NCBI RefSeq assembly: GCF_000315625.1
Contig: NW_005434418.1
Span: 21,928 to 48,085 of the forward strand
DNA from: Guillardia theta CCMP2712
Lineage: Eukaryota; Cryptophyceae; Pyrenomonadales; Geminigeraceae
DNA: 26,158 bases
Reading direction: 5' to 3'
The notes under the pieces: generated by a model
Told to the model about the DNA's origin: nothing
Databases searched by the model: none
The model's input: only the letters and a program-made list of their open reading frames with translations
Program-made: the position numbers and the translations under genes
Shown: positions 9,764-17,601 of the stretch, in pieces
How positions within the stretch are numbered: position 1 is the stretch's first letter
Layout: each line of letters opens with the position of its first letter

Positions 9764-12339
9764 TTACTCTCCCACCATCACCAGTCGCAGCTCTGTGCCG
9801 TCTGCATGCCGCAAGATCACGGTGTCGCTCTCCTGCCCTTCTTCAAGTTGCGTACTGATCAACTCTTGCCTTGTCATCGGCTCCAGCACGATCTCCTCTT
9901 GTTCCTGCTCCCCTTGCCCGACGTCTTCGCCATCCCCCGTAGAAGGACCAACGTAGAACACCCGCAGACGCACTTCCTCCTCCCCGAGGTTCGCCAAGTG
10001 CAACGTGATTTTCTTCCCCCTCCTCACTCGGTACTTTCGCTGCATGTCGCCAGTCTCAACAGCCTTCAGCCTCCTCTCATCCTCGTTCTCTTCCTCAACT
10101 ACCACCACCTGCAGCTTCAGCCTGCTGATCCCACAGAAGTCGTGGATCTCGTCCAGCGTCAGCTGAGCCAGGTTCTTCCTCTCCTCCTCAGGAGCAACCA
10201 ATTCGGAGTCTGAACCTCTGGAGACTGAACCTCTAGGGCGAGGCATCCGTCGTGGAGGAGCAGGGGCTGTACCACCATGATCCTCTCCAACTTCTCCTGC
10301 TGCTCCTTGCTGAGATGCTTCTCGTCAAGGATGAACATGCGGAGGATCGCAAACTCCTCGTCGTCCTGCTGCGTCAATACGATCCCCTCGCGGATCATCT
10401 CCATTACCATCTCCTTTCTCTTCGCCCTCGCCAGTGCGTCTCCCTCACCTGCCAACCCCTCCTTGCAGCTCACCGCAAACAGCTCACCGAGCTATTCCAA
10501 ACGTCAGTACTCCTCCTCCTCCCCCTCCTCCTCCTCCTCCTCCTCCTCCTCCTCCTCCTCCTCCTCCTTCTCACCTCTGCTTTCAGCCCTTGCCTTCCCT
10601 GCTCACGTCGGGCAGCGGTGCTCGTTGCACCGGTCCTCGTATTAGCCAGGCCCCTCTCTGCAAGGGCGTCGAACCAGCTCCTCACGCTCTTCCACTTCCC
10701 CGGCTGCTCCCCCCTCCAGCAGTGGCTCGTGACGATGCTCTCGAGCCCGGCATCCCTCACCCGCATGTTCACCTGTTTGTCCTCCTCCATCAGGTTGAGG
10801 AAGACGCTGCCGAACACGCGAGGCATGCGGAGCAGGACGACGTAACTTCCCTCATAGATCACCTCCTGCTTGATCGGCTGATACCTGAGGCCCCACCTGC
10901 TGTCGCGGAGGAAGTCGATCACGTTCTCAAAGAAAAACTCGACGGCAGCTCCGTTCACTGTGGGTTTGCTGAAGGTCTCCTTGAACTCCTCGAACAGTTG
11001 CTTCACCTGCTCCTGCTCACTTATGTGGGAGGAGTTGTACATCAGCCAGCGAGAGACGAAGAGCACAGCGGCAAACGCCCCCCTGCTGTGCTCGTCTATC
11101 AGTCGGAAGCTCTCGTACCAGTCGAGAGCTTCGAAGAGTTCTTCATACGACATGCCGAACACGTGGTCGTTCAAGGAGGCGGCCTCGTCCTCGTCCTGGC
11201 AGCAGTGGTAGGAAGTGAAGATCTGAATGAGTTGCGTGCCGAACCAGCTAAAAACGACTTGAGAATTACCACGGGACTCGTAGAGGTCTCGCAAGTGGTT
11301 GTGCTTCCCATCATTCAGATGGCTGGGCGACACACTCACAGCTTCCCTCAGGATGGTGTGCAGAAGAGAAGCCAAGGACCTTTCTCGGTGGATCTCAGCG
11401 CTACAAACACTGCTCTCCATCGTTCTTGCTGCTTCTCGCAATCCGGGTTCCACAGGACCTGCAGAGAAAGCAAGCATGTCGCTGGTGGAGGATTGAGGCA
11501 TTTCTTTGGCTTCTCTCCCATCGTCTTCATCCCTATCGGTCCTTGTTGGGCCGATGCCTCTTGACTCTATCGGGCAGACTCGCTTCGCCTCTTCCTCATC
11601 GGTGTCGCTGCTACTGAGATCTCGATGCCTCGTCCTTAAGAACAGATAGCTCACCTTGTCGATCTTTGAAAATATTTTTTTCACCTCTATCTCCGCATCT
11701 TCCTGGCTCATCTTACACACAGTTTGATAATTTCCAGTCAGCCAAGTCTTCTCCGACTCCACTGCTTCTATGGACGGCCAATGCATCATCTTGATGGCCG
11801 ATAGTTGATCATCGCTTATCCCCGGAAAGAAACTCCTCAGTCTATCTTCGTCGACGATGCACTTTTGACCAGAGTCGACTCGGCAAGCCTCGTTGATTCG
11901 ATCCATCACTTGCTCTGTCGACGGTTCTCCTCCCTCTGCAAAAAAAACATATCATCTTTCACCGACTCTCCCTCCCTCCTCCTCCCTCACCCTTCCAAAG
12001 CTTTCTTATCGCATATGCTCCTCGAAAGAACTCGTGCCACTTGTTGACCTTATGTTTACAAGCGCGTTCAGCCACTGCCTGGCCACCACAGACATGGATA
12101 GGGTTGGCCCATCTCTTGCCGTCGTTATTGGAGTGTTTGGTCAAAGGGCATGTGTGGCAGAAGAGAAAATCTTTCTTGCATGAGGTGCATCTGTGCGTCG
12201 CAAAGTGCTGATTGACCTCCTGTCTCGAGATCTCGAAGGGAGGAACCTGCTTCCCTTTCATATCACTAAAAAACAGGTCCCGGCTGCTGTTGAACGCTAT
12301 TTTGATGATTTCTTTCATTTCATGGTTACATAATCCCAT
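9764..12339 (-). CDS. Large protein with N-terminal Cys/His cluster; family unknown
   Basis: Four exons on the - strand, 12339-11991, 11935-10575, 10491-10276 and 10186-9764, give about 782 residues with every junction in frame. The start is the ATG at 12339 in a GCCATGG context; a CT-rich acceptor just upstream leaves room for an untranslated 5' exon. Residues 51-96 hold a probable zinc-binding cluster: CTSC (51-54), CHTC (61-64), H69, HVC (82-84) and CKH (94-96). The central region is acidic and Ser-rich, followed by a well-folded-looking part with FRLIDEHSRGAFAAVLFVSR and KPTVNGAAVEFFFENVIDFL. The C-terminus is Glu-rich and highly charged. The last intron (10187-10275) is the weakest call: the final exon could instead be a separate ORF starting at the ATG at 10246 (MPRPRGSVSRGSDSE). 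I do not recognise a family. The gene converges on the PUF gene. Confidence 0.75.
10513..10567 (-). repeat. (GGA)n tract inside an intron
   Basis: A CTC repeat on the + strand, which is GAG/GGA on the transcribed sense strand, lies wholly inside the 10492-10574 intron of the Cys/His-cluster gene. It begins only a few bases after the donor GTGAGA. Confidence 0.9.
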
Positions 12340-12377
12340 GGCTGTACTCGAAAGGTCCTGAGGAGGAGGCACAGGGA

Positions 12378-12541
12378 ATGTTAGACAGAATCATTGTTGT
12401 TCCCCTCCTCCTCTCTATCCCATCCATGGCATATGTTAGACAGAATCATTGTTGTTCCCCTCCTCCTCTCTATCCCATCCATGGCATATGTTAGACAGAA
12501 TCATTGTTGTTCCCCTCCTCCTCTCTATCCCATCCATGGCA
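12378..12541. repeat. 3 x 55-bp tandem minisatellite
   Basis: Three near-perfect 55-bp units at 12378-12432, 12433-12487 and 12488-12541 each start with ATGTTAGACAGAATCATTG and end with CCATCCATGGCA. They sit immediately 5' of the Cys/His-cluster gene. Since 55 is not a multiple of three, translation across the units would shift frame, which argues against coding. Each unit carries GCCATGG on the - strand, which would create upstream ATGs if transcribed. Confidence 0.95.
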
Positions 12542-12721
12542 AAGGGTGATCAGGATTTTCCCGTCAAAGTGCCTTTTTGGCGCCGTCTGCCAATCCCATA
12601 GCAACTTCAGGGCACTATACTAGCGGAATCATAACCGACTACTCTATGCCCTTCGTATCAACTGACTATTACCATTCAATCTTCTTTCTACTTCGCCCTC
12701 ATCTGCACTCAACTGTGAAGA
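12542..12721 (-). promoter_or_regulatory. Possible upstream region with E2F-like site
   Basis: Unique non-coding sequence beyond the minisatellite. It contains TTTGGCGC (12576-12583), an exact match to the E2F consensus TTTSSCGC, and nearby TTTTCCCG. A match of this length could occur by chance; no other promoter element is clear. Confidence 0.25.
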
Positions 12722-12978
12722 ATGCCCTTGCCCCTGCCCCTGCCCCTGCCCCTGCCCCTGCCCCTGCCCCTGCCCCTGCCTCTCTTTCTGATCCTGCCTC
12801 TCTTGCTCGTCCTCCTGCTCGTCCTCCTGCTCGTCCTCCTGCTCGTCCTGCTCCTGCTCTGCTCCTCCTGCTCCTCCTGCTCCTCCTGCTCCTGCTCCTG
12901 CCCCTGCTCCTCCTGCTCCTCCTGCTCCTCCTGCTCCTCCTGCTCCTCCTGCTCCTCCTACTCCTCCTGCTCCTAGTT
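12722..12978. repeat. Compound simple repeats (CCCCTG)n, (CTCGTC)n, (CTCCTG)n
   Basis: About ten CCCCTG hexamers (12722-12780) are followed by CTCGTCCTCCTG-type and CTCCTCCTG-type repeats to 12978. All six frames are open, giving only Pro-Ala, Leu-rich or Gly-Ala low complexity, so I do not call a gene. The last 120 bp of the window carry the same CCCCTG/CTCCTG pair. Confidence 0.95.
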
Positions 12979-13017
12979 CCGCTTCCGTGGTCCCATCCCA
13001 GCATTCCCTCATCCGAC

Positions 13018-13310
13018 CCCTCTAGACACCCACCCCGCGAACACCCTCCATACACAAGTGTACCCCCTCATCTGGAGATCATCCCTTTTTCTGATATATA
13101 CCCCTACTTTTCTCTCTCTGAACCCTACCTTTTGGACGTGAATTACAGATGTCCATGACAGATGACCCCTACATTTATCAACACAGCACCCCCTGATCCC
13201 AAGACACACCCCAGCTTTGACTACCCCCACCCCTCTGTATCTAGTCCACCTTCTCTTCCTCTCCAGTACCACCCCTGTAAACCCCTGGAAGTACCCCACC
13301 CCTGATAGAG
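13018..13310 (+). repeat. C-rich motif array, second locus
   Basis: ACCCC words (CACCCACCCC, TACCCCCTC, CTACCCCCACCCC, TACCACCCC) recur every 15-45 bp on the + strand in otherwise unrelated sequence, as at 2774-3660. The array ends abruptly at the GC-rich island that starts near 13310. No coding evidence. Confidence 0.7.
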
Positions 13311-13820
13311 TCGGAGGTGGCCCCGACGATGGAACACTTGAACGGTGCGGGCCCGGCGGCCCCCGGTGCTCGGATCGCCGGGACTCGGGCCGGACCGTAC
13401 GGTACGGTAGGCAGTACGGTCCGGTACGCCGGTCCGGGACCGTCTCCGGGAATCACGACGGCACGGGTGACGGGCCGGCCCCCGGCGAAAGGGCGGCAAG
13501 TTGAAGTGATTCGGGCCCCGGGGCGCGGCACTGCGGCAGTCCGACCGTCGGACGGTCTCCGACTCAACGCCGGGGCCTCACTGCGGCACAACCGGGCACC
13601 CGGCCCAGTGGGACGGTGAATCACTGTGATAGCCCGCTCATGAATGATCCGCCGGAGTCCGGAGTCCGGCGCTCCCAGGCTCCCATCCGAAGGCACGGCC
13701 GTGGACTCCGGGAAGGCGCCGTCGGTCCGATCGAGTCCGTGAGTCACGACACCTCAGTCGAAGCTGACGTCACGGACTCGGATCACTGCCTCAGCACTGC
13801 GGCAGTGCCACGGTGACGCC
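13311..13820. other. GC-rich island with GTGAC/GTCAC and GGTAC words
   Basis: The composition jumps to very high GC with many CpGs and short palindromic words (CCGGTAC, GTACGGTAC, GGCCGG). A full CRE-type palindrome, TGACGTCA, lies at 13765-13772, and GTGAC or GTCAC occurs four times. All reading frames are open because stop codons are rare in such DNA; none encodes recognisable protein. Islands of the same style lie at 15990-16510 (weaker), 18590-19000 and 23285-23830. Confidence 0.6.
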
Positions 13821-13823
13821 TGC

Positions 13824-13985
13824 CAGTTTTACTCAAAGTTAAGTTAAAGATCAGTACGAGGACAATCAGGAGAGTCGAGGAGGCTTGACCTTGACACTGT
13901 CGCACAGGCCAAACGGCGAGAAGAGAAAAGACAGCGAGAACCAAACCCAATCCTGCCTCAGTGACTGCTGTCCCCCAAACTTAAC
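13824..13985. repeat. Dispersed repeat, copy 2
   Basis: Matches 2422-2560. It shares TTTTACTCAAAGTTAAGTT, AGTACGAGGACAATCAGGA and CTGCTGTCCCC in order, with an extra block of about 35 bp in the middle. It directly abuts the GC island, so the two may be parts of one mobile or formerly mobile element. Confidence 0.85.
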
Positions 13986-14155
13986 TGATACCCTCACTTA
14001 ACGGCGCGCAGCCAGTGATGTCATCATGATACTTATTACTACACTGAGCCATCACCGCGTGACCCGGTCACGAATGTTCTGGATATGTCTGACACCACCC
14101 GCCGTTCCTATGTGCGGGTAATTGAGGGGTGGTGGGGGTGGTAGCGGGGGAGAGT
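13986..14155. other. Flank with short G-rich motif run
   Basis: No gene. GTGACCCGGTCAC at 14060-14072 is a near-perfect inverted pair of the GTGAC word. From 14125 GGGGTGGTGGGGGTGG appears, the complement of the C-rich word, leading directly into the nested inverted duplication. Confidence 0.5.
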
Positions 14156-14310
14156 TATTGCATTGACTGTCGAAACAGCTCCTTGTCAGAGTTTCGTATC
14201 TTCATCCTTCAAGATATCCCTCCTCCCTCCTCCCTTACCTCCTCCCTCCTCCCTTACCTCCTCCATCCTCCCTCTCTTGCTTGCCACAACCTCCTCCTCC
14301 ATCGCTCCCC

Positions 14311-14789
14311 ATGACCTCTCCTATCACTCCCCTCCCCGTCTTCCTCTCCTACTTCGGCTGCAACGCTTCTCCAGCCGTCGTCTCAACTCCCGACAACCTC
14401 GTCACTGGCTACAACTACCTCCCTTCGTCCGCCCGAGGCCTCGCACACACCGTCGACGGTCAGGCGCCCCACTTCCCAGCAGCTTGCCCAAGCACCAGCA
14501 AACCATGCCATGCCTGCGATCCGGCATTGAGTCCGAGTCAACCAAGGACGAGCCTGCGCAGAGACGACGCATGGAAGCTTTCAAGACCCGGACAGCAGCG
14601 CGAGTCAGGACAGACATGCGGGAGTCAGAGCATAGCAATGGTATGGGCGAGGGCGAGGATGAGGAGAGACGGAGGATGGGAGGAGGTGGAGGTGGTGATA
14701 GTGGTGTGCTACCTTTTGGATGGGATGCGGAGGGGATAAGATTTGTACTTGTAGGGTATGAGAAACTTTTGATGTGTGTGAATAGATGA
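14311..14789 (+). CDS. Family ORF copy A (MTSPITPLPVFLSYFG...)
   Basis: An ATG at 14311 opens a frame encoding MTSPITPLPVFLSYFGCN and then PAVVSTPDNLVTGYNYLPSS. The PLxxFLSxxG...AVVSxxDNLVTxxxxL core is shared with the inner-arm ORFs at 15876 and 16635, so this is a family and not a chance frame. In this first part, arm-to-arm changes include synonymous ones (CCT/CCC, TCG/TCA), which supports the frame. From about 14500 a different frame fits better: there changes are GAG/GAA and TCA/TCG (synonymous) and GAC/GAG (Asp/Glu), and the frame encodes STKDEPAQRRRMEAF and stops at 14789. This suggests a short intron or frameshift near 14430-14500, unresolved. No known family. Confidence 0.45.
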
Positions 14790-14830
14790 GAGAGGGAAGG
14801 GCTTGATGGTCTACACACTGCGTGATCCAT
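14311..14830 (+). repeat. Outer arm (left) of nested inverted duplication
   Basis: This 520-bp block is repeated in inverted orientation at 17602-18121. I count 18 mismatches and no gaps, about 96.5% identity. All mismatches lie in the first 330 bp; the 190 bp nearest the centre (14641-14830) are identical. Weaker similarity extends outward to about 14140 (shared ATTGACTGTCGAA). Confidence 0.95.
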
Positions 14831-15175
14831 CCACGTCGCTGCTTCCTCACTCCCTCCCATCCTCTCCCTCCCATCCTCTCCCTCCCATCCTCTCCCTTCC
14901 ATCCTCCTCTCCCTCCCATCCTCTCCCTCCCATCCTCTCCCTCCCATTCTCTCCAAGTATCTGCCACCTCTCTGTAGCACTCTCCTTGCCTCCCTGCTGT
15001 CGAAAAAGGGAAGCAGCTAATGCGCTTGTCGTACATTTGCATTAGATGGAGGAAGGAGGGAGTGAGGGGGAAAGGCCCTGACTCGAGGGGGAGAGGGAGG
15101 GAAGAGGAGGGAGGGAGGGGGACGGAGGGGGACGGAGGGGGACGGAGGGAGGGAGGGAGGGGGACGGAGGGGAGA
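14831..15175. repeat. CT-rich minisatellite and (GGGGGACGGAG)n tract
   Basis: 14851-14955 holds about seven copies of a 14-bp unit (ATCCTCTCCCTCCC and variants). 15044-15175 is purine-rich with GGGGGACGGAG-type repeats. Nothing coding is supported. Confidence 0.85.
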
Positions 15176-15485
15176 AGTTCGGCAGGGAGAGAGTCCGTTG
15201 GCTGTCGTGCTGCTGCTCCATGACGCAAGCCCAAACGACTTTCTGCCGCCGACATCAGCACAGGATAACTTGGGTATGAGGACGATTGGCTTGCCGTCCG
15301 ACAAAAAGAAGGAGCAGATTGGTTAGGAAAGAGGAAGAGAGAAGAGAGAAGAGAGTGACAGGGAGCAGGGAAGGGCATTCAAGCTTTATTAAAAAACGTG
15401 TAGAAGGGATACAAGGTTTGACAGGGCCGGTGGTGAGGAGGGGGACGAATGAGCTCAAGGAGGTGATAAAGGCTCGAGTGCGATC
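15176..15485. other. Spacer between outer and inner left arms
   Basis: No confident gene. A - strand frame (15304 downward) looks briefly protein-like but starts at a non-ATG codon. The - strand carries AATAAA at 15390-15385, suited to ending transcripts of ORF copy B. Confidence 0.4.
15385..15390 (-). promoter_or_regulatory. Poly(A) signal AATAAA downstream of ORF copy B
   Basis: A canonical hexamer on the - strand, about 94 nt after the stop codon of ORF copy B (15484). The mirror-image gene B' has its own AATAAA at 17354-17359. Functional use is inferred. Confidence 0.5.
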
Positions 15486-15876
15486 AGGTTGGAGGTAGCG
15501 AGAGCGCTCGGTAGTGCTTGCCTGCTACCGCATATCCTCGCGATCCGCTGCTGCATTCCCCTTGCTGGTCGAGTGTTGCTCTTGCCAACTGGCGTGCTCC
15601 AGTGGGGGGCAACATGCGAGGCTGCGGCTTGCTGCGAGGGCTGCACGAGATGGTCTGGGAAGAGTCGAGCCAGCAGACCTCTCCCTTCCCGCCTCGCTCC
15701 TCGTGATCGCTGTGCGTAGGATCCTCCCCAGCCCAGTCGACGGGCTCGCAGGCACGCAATGACTCGAAGTCGGTGACGAGGTTGCGTTGGTGGGAGACGA
15801 CGGCCGTGAGGGGGCTGGAGCCGTAGAAGGAGAGGAAGAGGGAGAGGGGGCAGGGGAGAGGAGCAGGAGGCAGCAT
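15484..15876 (-). CDS. Family ORF copy B (MLPPAPLPCPLSLFLSFYG...)
   Basis: An ATG at 15876 opens MLPPAPLPCPLSLFLSFYG, followed by LTAVVSHQRNLVTDFESL; the frame stays open to 15484 (130 residues). It is the inverted partner of the ORF at 16635. Arm-to-arm changes in the first 50 codons include two synonymous ones (ACG/ACC, TCC/TCA) alongside Asp/Arg and Arg/Cys replacements. The core is shared with copies A and A'. After the core, no frame is clearly favoured by the substitution pattern, so splicing may begin there. A short hydrophobic N-terminus is visible but is too Pro-rich for a confident signal peptide. Downstream lies AATAAA at 15390-15385. Confidence 0.45.
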   Translation of the reverse strand: MLPPAPLPCPLSLFLSFYGSSPLTAVVSHQRNLVTDFESLRACEPVDWAGEDPTHSDHEERGGKGEVCWLDSSQTISCSPRSKPQPRMLPPTGARQLARATLDQQGECSSGSRGYAVAGKHYRALSLPPT

Positions 15877-15936
15877 CGAGCTTGTGGAGGGAGGTCGGGC
15901 GGCAGTGAAGGGAGGGAGGCAGGGAGGGAGGAGGAG
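15486..15936 (-). repeat. Inner arm (left) of nested inverted duplication
   Basis: Matches 16575-17025 in inverted orientation. Within the 391-bp ORF part (15486-15876 against 16635-17025) I count 12 mismatches and no gaps, about 97% identity. The match continues about 60 bp upstream of the ATG and then stops at the central spacer. Confidence 0.95.
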
Positions 15937-16574
15937 TTGGTGGTGGGAGGGAGAAGATGAGTGAGTTAAAAGGGGGCTCAGGGGGGCCTGGATATCTTAT
16001 TTCACAACGATTCGGTGGGGCAACCCTGCAGGAGTAAAATGGATTCTATCCGGGACTCAGCTGCTGACCGGAAACTTATGACTGACGGGAGAGGTGAGGG
16101 CGGTCAACATATCCTTCACCCAACTTCTCTATCAAGCCGCACGTGACTGCGTCATCAGCCTCCGAGTCAGGCGCGTTTTCGGAAGTCACTGGTACCAGTA
16201 CAGGCCCCACTGGTGATTCAGCGGCTCGAGGGACTCGAGGGGCTCGATGTGAACGGTACCCGGCCGCTGTTGTTGTAAGCTTGACAGATTCAACCGTTGA
16301 CAGATGGCGCCGTCGGTGGCAGCGTGATCAGTCGGACCGAATCGACACACTGTGACACGTGATGTGAAGCTGACCTCCGTGCCATACTGCAGCCTGTCAG
16401 CCAGATACAACAACGCTTCGGGGGTCACACGCGTGCAAAAAGACTCCTTTCCGTAGGGGACTGTACCAGGAATCTACTAGGTTACGTGACCTGCTTTCCG
16501 GTGACTCAACTTCATATAAGAAGTTCGTCCTACAAAGTTGAACCCACGGCAGCCCTTCCTTCCTACATCCTACG
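15937..16574. other. Central spacer of the palindrome; divergent promoter candidate
   Basis: Single-copy DNA between the two divergent ORFs B (-) and B' (+). It resembles the GC islands: six GTGAC/GTCAC words, CACGTGAC at 16140-16147, CACGTG at 16356-16361, and two CTCGAG words near 16225. TATAAG at 16515-16520 lies about 115 nt upstream of the B' ATG. An equivalent TATA near B is not obvious, so the two promoters are not mirror images. Confidence 0.45.
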
Positions 16575-17025
16575 TCTCCTCCCCCTCCCTCCCTCCCTCC
16601 CTTCACTGCCGCCCGACCTCCCTCCACAAGCTCGATGCTGCCTCCTGCTCCTCTCCCCTGCCCCCTCTCCCTCTTCCTCTCCTTCTACGGCTCCAGCCCC
16701 CTCACGGCCGTCGTCTCCCACCAAGACAACCTCGTCACGGACTTCGAGTCCTTGCGTGCCCGCGAGCCCGTCGACTGGGCTGGGGAGGATCCTACGCACA
16801 GCGATCACGAGCAGCAAGGCGAAGAGGGAGAGGTCCGCTGGCTCGACTCTTCCCAGACCATCTCGTGCAGCCCTCGCAGCAAGCCGCAGCCTCGCATGTT
16901 GCCCTCCACTGGAGCACGCCAGTTGGCAAGAGCAACACTCGACCAGCAAGGGGAATGCAGCAGCGGATCGCGAGGATATGCGGTAGCAGGCAAGCACTAC
17001 CGAGCGCTCTCGCTACCTCCAACCT
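16575..17025 (+). repeat. Inner arm (right) of nested inverted duplication
   Basis: Inverted partner of 15486-15936, as described for that arm. The inner pair is centred near 16255 and the outer pair near 16216, so the two pairs are almost concentric. Confidence 0.95.
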
Positions 17026-17282
17026 GTGATCGCAACCCATCGTAAAGTTCTCTGCAAGGGCGAGCTCTGATCACTGGTCATCAGGAGGAGAACCCCTGGT
17101 GGGCGACAGAGAGCGCACAATACGGGTGGTGTCTCCTGTGGCGGTACGAAATTCTGGACCTAGAGGAGGAAGAGGCAACAGATCGTAGTTGGTGCATGCC
17201 ACAGATGCTCGCTCGTGCGCAAGAACCCTCACTGCCCTTGTGGTTTATCTTGACTGTAACTAGAATGGTCGACGCTCCTTGA
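16635..17282 (+). CDS. Family ORF copy B' with a separate well-formed 3' exon
   Basis: An ATG at 16635 opens MLPPAPLPCPLSLFLSFYG and then LTAVVSHQDNLVTDFESL. Taken unspliced, the frame ends at 17045. Immediately downstream, 17059-17282 reads as convincing protein, including GHQEENPWWATESAQYGWCL, WRYEILDLEEEEATDRSWC and a final TRMVDAP before TGA at 17280-17282. It sits behind an acceptor-like TTCTCTGCAAG. A donor at 16983 (GCG then GTAGCA) would make a 76-nt intron but joins from a different frame than the ATG frame, so the exon structure is incomplete. AATAAA follows 72 nt after the stop. TATAAG lies about 115 nt before the ATG. Unlike its mirror copy B, it keeps this 3' exon. No family is recognised. 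Confidence 0.5.
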
Positions 17283-17353
17283 GGATGGGTCTAGCCCCTT
17301 CCTTTCATAGTATGTGTCATAATGCTATCGTGATCGTGTTTGTGTGCATTTCA

Positions 17354-17359
17354 AATAAA
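17354..17359 (+). promoter_or_regulatory. Poly(A) signal AATAAA downstream of gene B'
   Basis: A canonical hexamer 72 nt past the TGA at 17282, in an AT-rich context with T-rich sequence after it. This supports the TGA as the true end of gene B'. Confidence 0.6.
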
Positions 17360-17601
17360 TTTGATATTTATCCATCGTTCATGTGTCATTGCAGTGAGTG
17401 CCTTCAGCAGTCTCTGTAGAGATTCTGCAACCCGTAAAAACATTCAAGAGCGTGTGTGATTCAAGCTGATCGCTCTTGAACTTGCATTTCCTCTTTGCGC
17501 TCGCTTCCTCTCTCCTTTTCACCGCCAGCAGTTCTTCAACTTACACCTTCCTATTCGACATTTTTCAATGGCCTTAACCTCAATTCAGCGCAATGATGCG
17601 A
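17360..17601. other. Spacer between inner and outer right arms; contains a hairpin
   Basis: No gene. TTCAAGAGCG at 17443-17452 pairs perfectly with CGCTCTTGAA at 17471-17480 across an 18-nt loop. The rest is unremarkable. Confidence 0.5.

Noticed and set aside
9584-10213. 209-codon + strand open frame
   Set aside because: It is antisense to the last exon of the Cys/His-cluster gene, where the - strand protein is clearly the sensible one.
9764-10246. Separate small gene starting at the ATG at 10246
   Set aside because: Possible, but a phase-0 intron (10275-10187) joins this segment to the upstream exons, no separate promoter is visible, and the charged composition continues. It is kept as the last exon with stated doubt.
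10434-11564. 376-codon + strand open frame
   Set aside because: Antisense shadow of the long exon at 11935-10575; its sequence is His/Leu/Pro-rich and starts at a non-canonical position.
12577-13158. 193-codon frame with Pro-Ala and Leu repeats
   Set aside because: Produced by CCCCTG/CTCCTG microsatellites that are open in all frames.
13221-13747. Several 90-170 codon frames on both strands
   Set aside because: The GC-rich island lacks stop codons by composition. The frames overlap on both strands and none has a recognisable motif.
14851-14955. Regular 14-bp repeats considered as a CRISPR-like array
   Set aside because: The units are contiguous without unique spacers, and the genome is eukaryotic. 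It is an ordinary minisatellite.
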